Below are positions 18,101 through 25,761 of a stretch of 64,000 bases of DNA, in pieces. The stretch lies in NCBI RefSeq assembly GCF_001592125.1, contig NZ_BCWI01000002.1:62001-126000 (forward strand), in the 5' to 3' direction. The notes beneath the pieces were generated by a model. That model saw only the letters and a list, made by a program, of their open reading frames with translations, was not told the origin of the DNA and made no database searches. The translations under genes and the position numbers were made by a program. This stretch comes from Microbacterium hominis NBRC 15708 (GTDB lineage: Bacteria; Actinomycetota; Actinomycetes; Actinomycetales; Microbacteriaceae). Every line of letters begins with the position of its first letter. Within the stretch, counting starts at the first letter, position 1.

Positions 18101-18309
18101 ACGGGGTCGCCGGTCATCTCCACGACCACCGTCACGAGGCCGTCGGCCCCGATCGCGGCCGACGTGAACGAAGTCGAGACCTTCCCGGCGGATGCCGCGG
18201 GCAGGAACCGTGACGAGGGATCGCTGCCGTCGGGAGTGGCCGCGTACGCGGCTGCGGAGGGCAGGAGCAGCGCTAGCGCGCCGGCTGCAGCCAGAATGCG
18301 TCGTCGCAA
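15199..18309 (-). CDS. Secreted subtilisin-like serine protease (S8 family)
   Basis: 1036 residues. A signal peptide (ending AAAYAATP, about residue 24) and an I9-like propeptide (about 45-148) precede the catalytic domain. The triad is Asp182 in IIDTGIDYTH, His260 in NGHGSHVAGT and Ser590 in LSGTSMAAPHVAG. A protease-associated (PA) insert lies around residues 395-530, as in large secreted subtilases of the S8A group. About 420 residues of beta-rich, Fn3-like domains follow, with no sorting signal. The start is TTG 18309 with AAAGG about 10 nt upstream; there is no ATG or GTG nearby in frame. It probably degrades extracellular protein. It is monocistronic and GC-typical. Confidence 0.9.
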   Translation of the reverse strand: MRRRILAAAGALALLLPSAAAYAATPDGSDPSSRFLPAASAGKVSTSFTSAAIGADGLVTVVVEMTGDPVAVVEAEQGRELSDGERGDVKSRLKDAQEPVSAAIEDKGGSVQAEMQSAYNGLQAKVPAAELDAIASMPNVVAVHPVRTYSVDNAVSVPFLGVPQVWESTGYTGQNVKVAIIDTGIDYTHATFGGPGTVEAFQAAAATSAQPADPALYGPDAPRVKGGIDLVGDDYNADPTSASYQPVPHPDDNPLDCNGHGSHVAGTTGGSGVLADGTTYPGPYDTTTPSNTFRVGPGVAPQVDLYAVRVFGCEGSTDVVVPALDWAVDNGMDVVNMSLGSSFGRGDDPDAVAAANAVGAGVVVVASSGNAGHNPYLTGSPGTGDGVISVSAVDSAEGFPGATVTVDGAPVEAINANGASLDGLGDLSVVRLTGDNVLGCSAAAFTAAGIVPGGKQLAVVDRGSCARVAKAIYGQQAGAAAVVMVNTTDDLPPYEGAVTANPDTGEAFDLTIPFLGVRSSNGPVFVSGATASLVATQIANPGFRGYASFSSSGPRSGDSAISPDVAAPGVSISSAAVGSGNGAAILSGTSMAAPHVAGVAALSAEAHPSWTAPQIAASVVSTADPDKVAGQSLTLGGVGLVDAAQAVATTVTATGDAFRTESGWARESALSFGFQESPLGFGGVKTVTVRNDGPTAVRYDVSTAPSAQSKKARIILSNRSITVPAGGTAKLLLIVAAAAKDVPSSVGASDQFAFSEISGDIVLSAADSTLRVPYLLVPRADSTVKATANGPWFGGKQKVADGTKKLTLRNLAGALPAGADVYTWGLSDPKDAAASLPDTGYDIRAVGVQSFAEGDDHLMVFAMNMHHRWSNAAANEYDIVIDTDRDGQADWIVLSADSGAVRNGDTNGLSEVFIVNAKTKELAAAGFLTQAPTDSSTLLLPVRASDLGITGAFSYTAETFASNNASDAVDGWATYDPTAPAISNGQYVTVPQRGSASVDVSFNAKQIEAQKPLGSMVVVMDNQSGADEALLLPLKK

Positions 18310-18401
18310 AGGGGGACCGCCTTTCGTGCAGGGGGAGGTGCCACATCGGGGTGTGACGCGGCTGTATGGAGGCTATGCACCCCCTGCATACGGCGAAAGG
18401 A

Positions 18402-18421
18402 GGATGAGAGGATCCTCATCC
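18402..18421 (-). terminator. Short hairpin after the ABC exporter operon
   Basis: GGATGAG (18402-18408) pairs with CTCATCC (18415-18421) around a 6-nt loop, 19 nt past the permease stop. Confidence 0.5.
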
Positions 18422-18440
18422 ATTGGCACTGCCGCCGCCG

Positions 18441-19529
18441 TCAGGCGATGCGCGTGCCCGGAGGCAGCTTCCGCGCGGGGGTGCGCGTGCGGGCCCAGGC
18501 CCACCACAGCAGCAGCGCGGCGAGCGCGATCTGCACCGCCAGTCCGACGAACCAGCTCGGCACCGTGCCGTCGATGACCTGCTGGGGCGAGCGCCGGTCG
18601 CCGTCGTCGACGTACATGCGGGGGTCGCAGTCGTCCCACCGCTGCTCGAGGGACGGCGGCACCTGAGCCGAGCGGACGGAGAGCTTGAGCGAGCCGAACA
18701 GGTCGTCCGGGTACCCGTACTCGTTGTAGGTCGTCGGCGTCGCATCGCCGAGGATGACGAAGGGGTTGGCCGACAGCATCCACCAGACGTAGTCGAAGCG
18801 CGGTACCCGGTAGGTGCTGGTCGTCCACTCGCCGCACACGATCCGACCCGGATCGTTCCCGCAGTCGTCGCCGCCGTCGCGGCACAGGGGCAGGCCGTCG
18901 GGCCCGATCTCGTACGACCGCGTCAGCGAGGTGCCCTCGCTGGCGACGGCGGAGCCGATGAGCCCGAACCCGAGCGGTGTGCCCACGGCGAGCGCGGCGA
19001 CGACGAGATAGGTCGTCGCCACGGAGAACAGCGGACGGGCCAGCACGCCCGACAGCGCGACGCCGATCGCGGCGATCACGCCGGTCTCCAGGACGAGCAC
19101 GGCGAGCGACACGACGACCGTCAGTGCGTTCACCCCGCCCGCGAACGTCGAGATCACGAGGAACGGCGCTGCGACCGCGGCGAACGCGAGCCCCGTGATC
19201 CACCCCGCGAGGAACTTGCCGAGCAGGATCTCGCCGGCCGTCACCAGCGTGACCTGCACGGGCGCGAGGGTCGCGGCATCCCGGTCGCCGTTGATGCTGT
19301 TGCCGCTGAGGGTGGGCGAGACGAGGAGCACGAGCAGCAGGGTGACGTAGACGACGACGGAGAAGACCCCCGGCCCGCTCTGACCCCACCCGCCGTAGGC
19401 GAGGAACGCGAGGGCGGTCACACCGATGAGGACGAGGGCGAAGACTCCGAGCAGCACGTACCACGAGACGGTGCGCACGCGTTGCAGCAGCTCGAGACGG
19501 GCGATCGTCCACAGCCGCGCGGCGCTCAT
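18441..19529 (-). CDS. ABC transporter permease (ABC-2 type)
   Basis: 362 residues. One N-terminal membrane helix (YVLLGVFALVLIGVTALAF) and five further hydrophobic stretches surround GNSINGDRDAATLAPVQVT, the G-D-R-x-x-G-T-L-like motif of ABC-2 exporter permeases. Between helices 5 and 6 is a 120-residue hydrophilic loop with four Cys (CRDGGDDCGND, RIVCGEW, DDCDP), predicted extracytoplasmic and perhaps disulfide-bonded; that loop is unusual. The ATG overlaps the ATPase stop as ATGA, with GGAGA upstream, so translation is coupled. The substrate is unknown; a role in exporting or fending off peptides or lipids is only a guess from the family. Confidence 0.8.
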   Translation of the reverse strand: MSAARLWTIARLELLQRVRTVSWYVLLGVFALVLIGVTALAFLAYGGWGQSGPGVFSVVVYVTLLLVLLVSPTLSGNSINGDRDAATLAPVQVTLVTAGEILLGKFLAGWITGLAFAAVAAPFLVISTFAGGVNALTVVVSLAVLVLETGVIAAIGVALSGVLARPLFSVATTYLVVAALAVGTPLGFGLIGSAVASEGTSLTRSYEIGPDGLPLCRDGGDDCGNDPGRIVCGEWTTSTYRVPRFDYVWWMLSANPFVILGDATPTTYNEYGYPDDLFGSLKLSVRSAQVPPSLEQRWDDCDPRMYVDDGDRRSPQQVIDGTVPSWFVGLAVQIALAALLLWWAWARTRTPARKLPPGTRIA

Positions 19530-20458
19530 GAGCGGTCTCCTTCGAGGTCGAGGAAGGTGTGTTCCAGCATCCCCGTCGCGGCGGCGAACTCCGCCACCGG
19601 CAGGCCCGCTCCGACGAGGGCGGCGAGGGCGGATGCCGCGTCCGCGTCGCTCGCGAACGCGACGAGGAGGTCGCGGCGGTCGATCGGCACGAGCGCGGCG
19701 TCGAGTCCCAGGGTCTGCGCCACCGGGAGCACCGCTGCCGTCGCGTCGCGGTCGGCCAGCCGGATGCGCCAGGAGCGCTGACGCGTCGCCGCCGCGGCGA
19801 CGCGGTCGCCGGCGACCGTGGATCCCTCGACGAGGAACACGGCGTCGTCGACCACCTCCTCCAGCTCCGAGAGGATGTGGCTGGAGAGGAGGATGGTGCG
19901 CCCGTCGGCCGCGAGCCGGCGCAGCAGCACGCGCAGATCGATACGCGCCTGTGGGTCCAGACCCGACGCCGGCTCGTCCAGGAGCAGCACCCGCGGGTCG
20001 TGCACGAGCGCCCGCGCGAGCCCCAGCCGCTGCTTCTGGCCCCGCGACAGCACCCGTGCGGGGGCGTCGGCGAGCGCGGACAGCCCCACCTCGGCGAGCA
20101 GGCGGGCGGCACCCTCGCGCGCCGGGTCGGGTTCGATGCCGTACAGGCGCGCGGTCATCGTCAGCGTCTCCCGGGCCGTCAGCGACGGCCAGGCGCCGAG
20201 CGCGTCCGGCATCCACCCGAGCACCGCGCGGGCCGACGCCGGGTCGGCGACCGGGTCGATCCCGCCGATGCGGATGGTGCCGGCATCCGGCGCCAGCAGC
20301 GACGCCAGCATCAGCATCAGGGTGGTCTTGCCGGAGCCGTTGGGGCCCACGAGACCCGTCACGGCGCCGGCGCGGGCGTCGAAGGAGACGTCGCGCACCG
20401 CGTGGACGGCGCCGAACGAGCGGCGCACCCCGGTGACGACGATGCCGGAAGGGCTCAT
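19526..20458 (-). CDS. ABC transporter ATP-binding protein
   Basis: 310 residues, partner of the permease at 18441-19529. Walker A is GPNGSGKT (38-45), Walker B is VLLLDEPASGLDP and the H-loop is SSHILSELEE. The signature reads LSRGQKQR rather than LSGGQ, a variant seen in ABC-2 exporter ATPases. A C-terminal extension of about 85 residues with repeated Asp/Ala-rich helices matches the CcmA/NatA-like subfamily, which usually couples to single ABC-2 permeases. A TAGGGT box (20465-20470) ends 6 nt before the ATG, so the operon is probably transcribed leaderless. The gene order is ATPase then permease, followed by a terminator hairpin at 18402. Confidence 0.9.
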   Translation of the reverse strand: MSPSGIVVTGVRRSFGAVHAVRDVSFDARAGAVTGLVGPNGSGKTTLMLMLASLLAPDAGTIRIGGIDPVADPASARAVLGWMPDALGAWPSLTARETLTMTARLYGIEPDPAREGAARLLAEVGLSALADAPARVLSRGQKQRLGLARALVHDPRVLLLDEPASGLDPQARIDLRVLLRRLAADGRTILLSSHILSELEEVVDDAVFLVEGSTVAGDRVAAAATRQRSWRIRLADRDATAAVLPVAQTLGLDAALVPIDRRDLLVAFASDADAASALAALVGAGLPVAEFAAATGMLEHTFLDLEGDRS

Positions 20459-20464
20459 GCCCTC

Positions 20465-20470
20465 ACCCTA
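20465..20470 (-). promoter_or_regulatory. -10 box TAGGGT of the ABC exporter operon
   Basis: TAGGGT on the minus strand ends 6 nt before ATG 20458, the leaderless spacing. Confidence 0.45.
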
Positions 20471-20514
20471 TGCGGTCGCTGTGGAAGGACACCGCCGCGC
20501 CGCCGGCCGCTGCG

Positions 20515-21522
20515 TCAGCGGAAGAACGCGACCCCGAGGTCGGCGTGATCCACGAAGACGCCGTCCACCCCGGCATCCGCGATCACCCCCCACTCCCCCG
20601 CGTAGTCGCCGAACGCGGCCTTCGACCGGCCCCGCCGGTACGCCGCCAGGAGGAAGGCGTTCTCGGGACGGCAGGTCCACGTGAACACCCGGAGCCCGCG
20701 CTCGTGCGCGTCGGCGACGACGCGGGCCGGACCCGTGGCACGGCCCAGCCGATCGGGGGCGAGGATCATGCGTTTGTCGACGCTGATCGCGTCGACCTCG
20801 CCGGCGAGGCGGTCCAGACCCGCCGGCGTCGCCTGCTCGCGGTAGGTCGGTGGCGTGCTCCCGGCGGCGGAGAGGAGGTCGTAGGCGGTGCCGCTCGCCT
20901 CGAGCAGGTACACGTACGTGCCCCGGATGCCGCGGGCGCGCAGCCGCATCAGCACGTCCTGCTCGAAGGACTCGAGGTACAGCGGCAGTTCGCCGTCGGC
21001 CCACCCCGCACGCCGGAGCTCCGCGGCGACGAGGGCGTCGAGGTCGACGCCGAGGCCGGCGAAGTACGTCGCGTGCTTGATCTCCAGCACGACGCCGATC
21101 TCTCGCCCCTGGTCACGGGACGCCGTCCGCACGAGGTCCAACACGTCGCGGAGGCGCAGCGGCGGCTCCGCCCCGTCGAACGCGGCACTGGACGGGCGCA
21201 GCTGGGGCAGCCGCTCGCGGCAGCGCAGCGTCGCCAGCTCGTCCCACGTGAAGTCCTCCGTGAACCACCCCGTGTGCTCCACCCCGTCGATGGTCTTCGT
21301 GGTGCGCCGCGCGGCGAACTCGGGGTGCTCGGCGACGTCGGTCGTCCCGCCGATCTCGTTCTCGTGACGCACGACCAGCACCCCGTCGGCGGTGACGACG
21401 ACATCCGGCTCGACCGCGTCCACGCCCAGCGCGAGGGCGAGCGCGTACGACGAACGGGTGTGCTCGGGCCGATACCCCGGGGCGCCACGATGACCGATGA
21501 TCAGGGGCCGGACGGCAGGCAT
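20515..21522 (-). CDS. Glycerophosphodiester phosphodiesterase family protein
   Basis: 335 residues in the GDPD TIM-barrel family. The first strand carries IGHRGAPGYRPEHT with the catalytic His and Arg; VEPDVVVTADGVLVVRHEN supplies the metal-binding Glu and Asp and the second His; VLEIKH gives the Glu-Lys pair of strand 4. The family hydrolyses glycerophosphodiesters to glycerol-3-phosphate and an alcohol. The protein lacks a signal peptide and is longer than the minimal 250-residue enzymes because of an insertion after FAARRTTKTIDG, a pattern shared with GlpQ-type members. A TAGCCT box (21530-21535) ends 7 nt before the ATG, and GGGAGG inside that gap is too close to act as a normal ribosome site. 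Confidence 0.88.
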   Translation of the reverse strand: MPAVRPLIIGHRGAPGYRPEHTRSSYALALALGVDAVEPDVVVTADGVLVVRHENEIGGTTDVAEHPEFAARRTTKTIDGVEHTGWFTEDFTWDELATLRCRERLPQLRPSSAAFDGAEPPLRLRDVLDLVRTASRDQGREIGVVLEIKHATYFAGLGVDLDALVAAELRRAGWADGELPLYLESFEQDVLMRLRARGIRGTYVYLLEASGTAYDLLSAAGSTPPTYREQATPAGLDRLAGEVDAISVDKRMILAPDRLGRATGPARVVADAHERGLRVFTWTCRPENAFLLAAYRRGRSKAAFGDYAGEWGVIADAGVDGVFVDHADLGVAFFR

Positions 21523-21615
21523 GCCTCCCAGGCTAACGAGAGCGGCTATGACCTCTCCGAGCGCCTTCACAGCAGCGACACAGCCGGGCCCTGACGCCGC
21601 GCGACACCCGTCCGA

Positions 21616-21659
21616 TAGCCTGGTGTCACAGCACCTCACTGTGCACCCGTCCGGTGCAC
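21616..21659 (+). promoter_or_regulatory. Likely promoter and leader stem of the Bax-inhibitor gene
   Basis: TAGCCT (21616-21621) has CTGACG 19 nt upstream as a weak -35. The leader then holds a 7-bp inverted repeat GTGCACC/GGTGCAC (21641-21659) with a 5-nt loop. Confidence 0.3.
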
Positions 21660-21681
21660 CCCTAGGGAGTGGAAAGAGACC

Positions 21682-22608
21682 ATGGCCTCCGGCAACTTCG
21701 CATTCAACAACCCGGCGTTCCAAGAGCAGCGTCCCGGCCTCACGCCGCCGGCCGCGCCGCAGCCCGGCGCCCAGACCGCCTACGCCGCGACGTCGCACCA
21801 GGTGACGGATGCCGCGGTGAACGCCCAGCTCGAGGGCGCCTTCGCGGCGCCCGCCGCCGCGTCGCACCAGACCGGCCGGATGACCGTCGAGGACACCGTC
21901 GCGAAGACCGTCGGCCTGTTCGCGATCCTCCTCGTCACGGCCGTCGTCGGCTGGGTGTGGACCCTGGGCGGCGCGTTCTCGCCGGAGCAGCTCACCACCA
22001 CCTCGCAGGTGACGATCGTGCCCTGGATCATCGGCATGCTCGGCGGGTTCGTGCTGGCGATGGTGATCTCGTTCACGTCGCGCAAGAAGGTCCGCCCCGC
22101 GCTGATCTTCGCCTACGCGGCGTTCGAGGGCCTCTTCGTCGGCGGCATCTCGGCGTACTTCGAGTTCATCTGGCCCGGCATCGTCATGCAGGCCACACTG
22201 GCGACCCTGTCGGTCGTCGGTGTCACCCTGGCCCTCTTCGCCAGCGGCAAGGTCCGCGCGAGCGCGCGCGCCACGAAGATCTTCATGATCGCGATGATCG
22301 GCTACCTCGTCTTCGGCCTGCTGAACGTCGTGCTGATGATGTTCGGCGCGGCGGGCGAGGGCGGCGCCTTCGGTCTGTACAGCAACATCAAGATCGCCGG
22401 CATCCCCCTCGGCCTGATCATCGGTGTGCTCGTGGTCATCATGGCCGCGTACTCGCTCGTGCTCGACTTCGACCAGATCCAGCAGGGTGTGCGCAACGGC
22501 GCGCCCCGCGAGTACGGCTGGCTCGGCGGCTTCGGCATCATGGTGACGGTCGTGTGGCTGTACATCGAGATCCTGCGCCTCATCGCGATCGCGCGCGGCA
22601 ACAACTAG
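21682..22608 (+). CDS. Bax inhibitor-1/YccA family membrane protein
   Basis: 308 residues. A 60-residue Pro/Ala/Gln-rich cytoplasmic N-terminus leads to seven hydrophobic segments between about residues 73 and 303. The second-last helix carries LDFDQIQQG, the family's conserved acidic pair, which acts as a pH-sensing di-aspartyl latch in the Bacillus homologue YetJ, a calcium-leak channel. A role in ion leak is inferred from that family. The start ATG 21682 has GGAAAG at 8-nt spacing and lies in a leader of about 55 nt. It is flanked by a terminator at 22631 and is divergent from the GDPD gene. Confidence 0.88.
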   Translation: MASGNFAFNNPAFQEQRPGLTPPAAPQPGAQTAYAATSHQVTDAAVNAQLEGAFAAPAAASHQTGRMTVEDTVAKTVGLFAILLVTAVVGWVWTLGGAFSPEQLTTTSQVTIVPWIIGMLGGFVLAMVISFTSRKKVRPALIFAYAAFEGLFVGGISAYFEFIWPGIVMQATLATLSVVGVTLALFASGKVRASARATKIFMIAMIGYLVFGLLNVVLMMFGAAGEGGAFGLYSNIKIAGIPLGLIIGVLVVIMAAYSLVLDFDQIQQGVRNGAPREYGWLGGFGIMVTVVWLYIEILRLIAIARGNN

Positions 22609-22630
22609 TCGCCCCGCGCCCCGCGCGCAC

Positions 22631-22662
22631 GAAGGCCCGTCCGGCTCCCCGGGCGGGCCTTC
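22631..22662 (+). terminator. Terminator of the Bax-inhibitor gene
   Basis: GAAGGCCCG (22631-22639) pairs with CGGGCCTTC (22654-22662), 22 nt after the stop, and is followed by GGCTTTCC. Confidence 0.75.
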
Positions 22663-22761
22663 GGCTTTCCCGGCAGAGCCCGCGCGCGCACGGCATCCCT
22701 GATCACGCCATCCAGACGGACGACGAAACACGACCCGGCCCGCACGATGACCGGGCAACGA

Positions 22762-22804
22762 CGGATGCCGGGACCCGGGGCAGTCCCCGCGATCCCGGCA
22801 TCCG
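22762..22804 (-). terminator. Two-tier hairpin downstream of guaA
   Basis: CGGATGCCGGGA (22762-22773) pairs with TCCCGGCATCCG (22793-22804), and an inner CGGGG/CCCCG stem closes on CAGT. It begins 7 nt past the guaA stop and again contains the GGATGCC motif in its arms. Confidence 0.75.
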
Positions 22805-22810
22805 GTCAGA

Positions 22811-24394
22811 TCACTCCCACTCGATGGTCCCCGGGGGCTTCGACGTGACGTCGAGCACGACCCGGTTGACCTCGCGGACCTCGTTGGTGATGCGGTTGCT
22901 GATCTTCGACAGCACGTCGTACGGCAGGCGCGTCCAGTCGGCGGTCATCGCGTCCTCGCTCGAGACGGGACGCAGCACGATCGGGTGGCCGTACGTGCGG
23001 CCGTCGCCCTGCACGCCCACCGACCGGACGTCGGCCAGGAGCACCACCGGGCACTGCCAGATCTCGCCGTCCAGGCCCGCCTTCGTCAGCTCCTCGCGGG
23101 CGATGGCGTCGGCGTCACGCAGGATCTCGAGGCGGTCAGCGGTGACCTCACCCACGATGCGGATGCCGAGGCCGGGCCCCGGAAACGGCTGGCGGCCGAC
23201 GATCGCCTCGGGAAGCCCCAGCTCGCGACCGATCGCGCGCACCTCGTCCTTGAAGAGGGTACGCAGCGGCTCGACGAGCTCGAACTGCAGATCCTCCGGG
23301 AGCCCGCCGACGTTGTGGTGGCTCTTGATGTTCGCGGTCCCCGCACCGCCGCCGGACTCGACGACATCGGGGTACAGCGTCCCCTGCACGAGGAACCGGA
23401 TCGGCTCGCCCTCGGCGGCCGCCTCGGCGACGAGGTCGGCCTGCACCTTCTCGAAGGCGCGGATGAACTCGCGGCCGATGATCTTGCGCTTCTGCTCCGG
23501 GTCGCTCACGCCGGCGAGGGCGGTGAGGAAGGTCTCGCGGGCGTCGACCGTGATCAGGCGCACGCCGGTGGATGCCACGTAGTCGTTCTCGACCTGCTCG
23601 CGCTCGCCCTTGCGCAGGAGGCCGTGGTCGACGAAGACGGCGACGAGCTGGTCGCCGACGGCCTTGTGCACGAGCGCCGTCGACACCGCGGAGTCGACGC
23701 CGCCGGACAGCGCCGACAGCACGCGGCCGCTGCCGACCTGCGCGCGGATGCGCTCGACCTGCTCGGCGATGACGTTGCCGCTGTTCCAGTCGGCGGCCAG
23801 TCCCGCCGCCTTGTGGAGGAAGTTGACGATGACGTCCTGGCCGTAGTCGGAGTGCTTGACCTCGGGGTGCCACTGGACGCCGTAGAAGCACTTCTCGGCG
23901 TTGCCGAAGGCGGCGACCGGCGTCGCCGCGGTCGAGGCGAGCACCTCGAAGCCCTCGGGGGCCGCGGCGACCTGGTCGCCGTGGCTCATCCAGACGTTCT
24001 GCTCGACGGGCTGACCGCCGAGCAGCACACCGCCGTCATTCGCGACCACGGCATCCGTCGCGCCGTACTCGCGCAGGCCGGTGTTGGCGACCTGGCCGCC
24101 CAGCTGCTGCGCCATCACCTGGAAGCCGTAGCAGATGCCGAGCGTCGGCACGCCGAGCTGCAGCACGGCCGGGTCGAGCGTCGGGGCACCGGGCTCGTAC
24201 ACGGAGGACGGACCGCCGGAGAGGATGATGGCCACCGGGTTCTTCGCCTCGACGTCGGCGGCGGTCACGGTGTGCGGCACCAGCTCGCTGTAGACGCCGG
24301 CCTCGCGCACCCGTCGCGCGATGAGCTGCGCGTACTGGGCTCCGAAGTCGACGACGAGGACGGGACGCTGAGCGGTCTCGGTCTGGGTGGTCAC
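22811..24394 (-). CDS. guaA: GMP synthase (glutamine-hydrolysing)
   Basis: 527 residues. It converts XMP, ATP and glutamine to GMP. The N-terminal class I amidotransferase domain has Cys88 in LGICYGFQ and the His-Glu pair in GVQWHPEV. The ATP-pyrophosphatase P-loop is LSGGVDSAV, and the C-terminal dimerisation domain has [14 protein letters not shown] and the ending PPGTIEWE. The start is GTG 24394, overlapping the preceding DUF3817 stop as GTGA, with GGAAGG upstream, so the two are translationally coupled. guaB3 and guaB lie 1.4 and 6 kb upstream on the same strand, a purine-synthesis neighbourhood. Confidence 0.97.
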   Translation of the reverse strand: MTTQTETAQRPVLVVDFGAQYAQLIARRVREAGVYSELVPHTVTAADVEAKNPVAIILSGGPSSVYEPGAPTLDPAVLQLGVPTLGICYGFQVMAQQLGGQVANTGLREYGATDAVVANDGGVLLGGQPVEQNVWMSHGDQVAAAPEGFEVLASTAATPVAAFGNAEKCFYGVQWHPEVKHSDYGQDVIVNFLHKAAGLAADWNSGNVIAEQVERIRAQVGSGRVLSALSGGVDSAVSTALVHKAVGDQLVAVFVDHGLLRKGEREQVENDYVASTGVRLITVDARETFLTALAGVSDPEQKRKIIGREFIRAFEKVQADLVAEAAAEGEPIRFLVQGTLYPDVVESGGGAGTANIKSHHNVGGLPEDLQFELVEPLRTLFKDEVRAIGRELGLPEAIVGRQPFPGPGLGIRIVGEVTADRLEILRDADAIAREELTKAGLDGEIWQCPVVLLADVRSVGVQGDGRTYGHPIVLRPVSSEDAMTADWTRLPYDVLSKISNRITNEVREVNRVVLDVTSKPPGTIEWE

Positions 24395-24861
24395 CGGCTG
24401 CCTTCCGTGGCGGGGATCGGGGCGGAGGACTCGTCGGCCTCGCGCTGCGCGAGGTAGGCCCGCACCTCGCGGGCGACGCGCGCCTCCATGAAGAACGACA
24501 GGAGCGGGACGATGCCGCCGAGCGCGAGCACGATGAACCGCACGAAGCCCCAGCGCATGAGGCTCCACACGCGGAAGCACGCGAAGAGGTACACGACGTA
24601 GAACCAGCCGTGCGCGATGAGGATGCCGGTGGACAGGTTGATCGCGCCGCCGGTGAGGTCGCCGCCGCCGTCGAGCGTGACCGGGTGCAGCCAGAGCGCT
24701 CCCCCGGCGCCGCCGGCGAACAGCTCGTAGCCGAACGCATACTTGACGATCATCTCGGCGCACAGCGACAGGAGCATGACACCCGTGATCACCGAGGCGA
24801 TCTGGTAGAACCTGAGCGCCCCGCGGATCGCCGGAAAACTGGCGAGTTTGGGCTGAGGCAT
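24391..24861 (-). CDS. DUF3817 domain membrane protein
   Basis: 156 residues with three or four transmembrane helices: [39 protein letters not shown] and [21 protein letters not shown]. This is the DUF3817 family of small actinobacterial membrane proteins, often next to guaA; its function is not known. The conserved H-G-x-x-Y pattern in helix 3 is present. A TAGACT box at 24869-24874 ends 7 nt before the ATG, giving a nearly leaderless message. It overlaps guaA by 4 bases, so the two are probably one operon. Confidence 0.85.
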   Translation of the reverse strand: MPQPKLASFPAIRGALRFYQIASVITGVMLLSLCAEMIVKYAFGYELFAGGAGGALWLHPVTLDGGGDLTGGAINLSTGILIAHGWFYVVYLFACFRVWSLMRWGFVRFIVLALGGIVPLLSFFMEARVAREVRAYLAQREADESSAPIPATEGSR

Positions 24862-24939
24862 GCCGTCAAGTCTAGTCGGCGACGCCCGCCGGTTCGGCCG
24901 CCGCGGATGCGGCGACGGCGGCGGTCGGCGCCCCGCGCA

Positions 24940-25761
24940 TCACACGGTCTCCCGCGCTCGCGCGGCCTGCTCCTCCTCGAGCGCCTCGACCTCTTTCTCC
25001 CACGCGTCGCGGGCCAGCCGGTACCACATGTAGAACGCGAAGCCCGCGAAGATGGCCCACTCGACGGCGTAGAAGATGTTCAGCCAGTTGATGGCGGAGC
25101 CCTCGGCGGGAGCCGGCGAATCGATCGCGACGAGCCCGCCCACGAGCGGCTCGCCGGCATCGGCGACCAGGTACGGGCGGTACACCGAGAGCTCGTCCGT
25201 GTCGTGCCACCAGCTCAGCAGGGCCGCCGGCGACATCCGGGTCATCTCGGTGGGCGCGGCGCCGCGCGGCGGCGCCATGGGGCCCTCGTCGGCGATGAGC
25301 CGACCGGTGAGCGTGAGCGCGCCGCCGGGGTCGGCGTTGAGGGCGGATGCCGCGGCATCCGCGACCGCGCGGTCATCCGTCCAGCCGACGGCGACCGCGA
25401 GCGAGGTCGGGGTCGCGGCGTCGGTGCGGAACTGCCCGGTCACCCAGTAGCCCTGTCGCCCGTCGTTGAACCGGGACGAGACGACGAGGAAGTCATCGGC
25501 GACGAAGGAGCCCGAGACCTCGACGCGCTGACCGACCAGCGGCTCGGGCAGATACGCACCGGGCTCGGTGATCTCCGCGATCGGGCGCACCTGCTCGGTG
25601 GCCCCGGGAGCGGGCGGCGACGTGTCGATCGCGCGGCCGAGCTGCCACTGGCCGAGCCAGGCGAAGACGGCCGCGACGACGAGCGCGAACACGAGCATGC
25701 CGAGCCACCAGGGGCGCAGCATGACCTCGCGCAGCGTGGGCGGGAACGGCTCCGTGGTCAT
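24940..25761 (-). CDS. SURF1 family protein (cytochrome oxidase biogenesis)
   Basis: 273 residues. Two transmembrane helices, one near the N-terminus (WLGMLVFALVVAAVFAWLGQWQLGR) and one near the C-terminus (WLNIFYAVEWAIFAGFAFYMWYR), flank an extracytoplasmic beta-rich domain, the hallmark of SURF1/Shy1. The end-of-helix motif WQLGR and the NIFYAVEW segment are family signatures. SURF1 assists heme a insertion into cytochrome c oxidase. ATG 25761 overlaps the guaB3 stop (ATGA), so it is coupled to that gene. A basic and acidic cytoplasmic tail (EKEVEALEEEQAARARE) ends the chain. No cox genes lie in the window. Confidence 0.85.
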   Translation of the reverse strand: MTTEPFPPTLREVMLRPWWLGMLVFALVVAAVFAWLGQWQLGRAIDTSPPAPGATEQVRPIAEITEPGAYLPEPLVGQRVEVSGSFVADDFLVVSSRFNDGRQGYWVTGQFRTDAATPTSLAVAVGWTDDRAVADAAASALNADPGGALTLTGRLIADEGPMAPPRGAAPTEMTRMSPAALLSWWHDTDELSVYRPYLVADAGEPLVGGLVAIDSPAPAEGSAINWLNIFYAVEWAIFAGFAFYMWYRLARDAWEKEVEALEEEQAARARETV

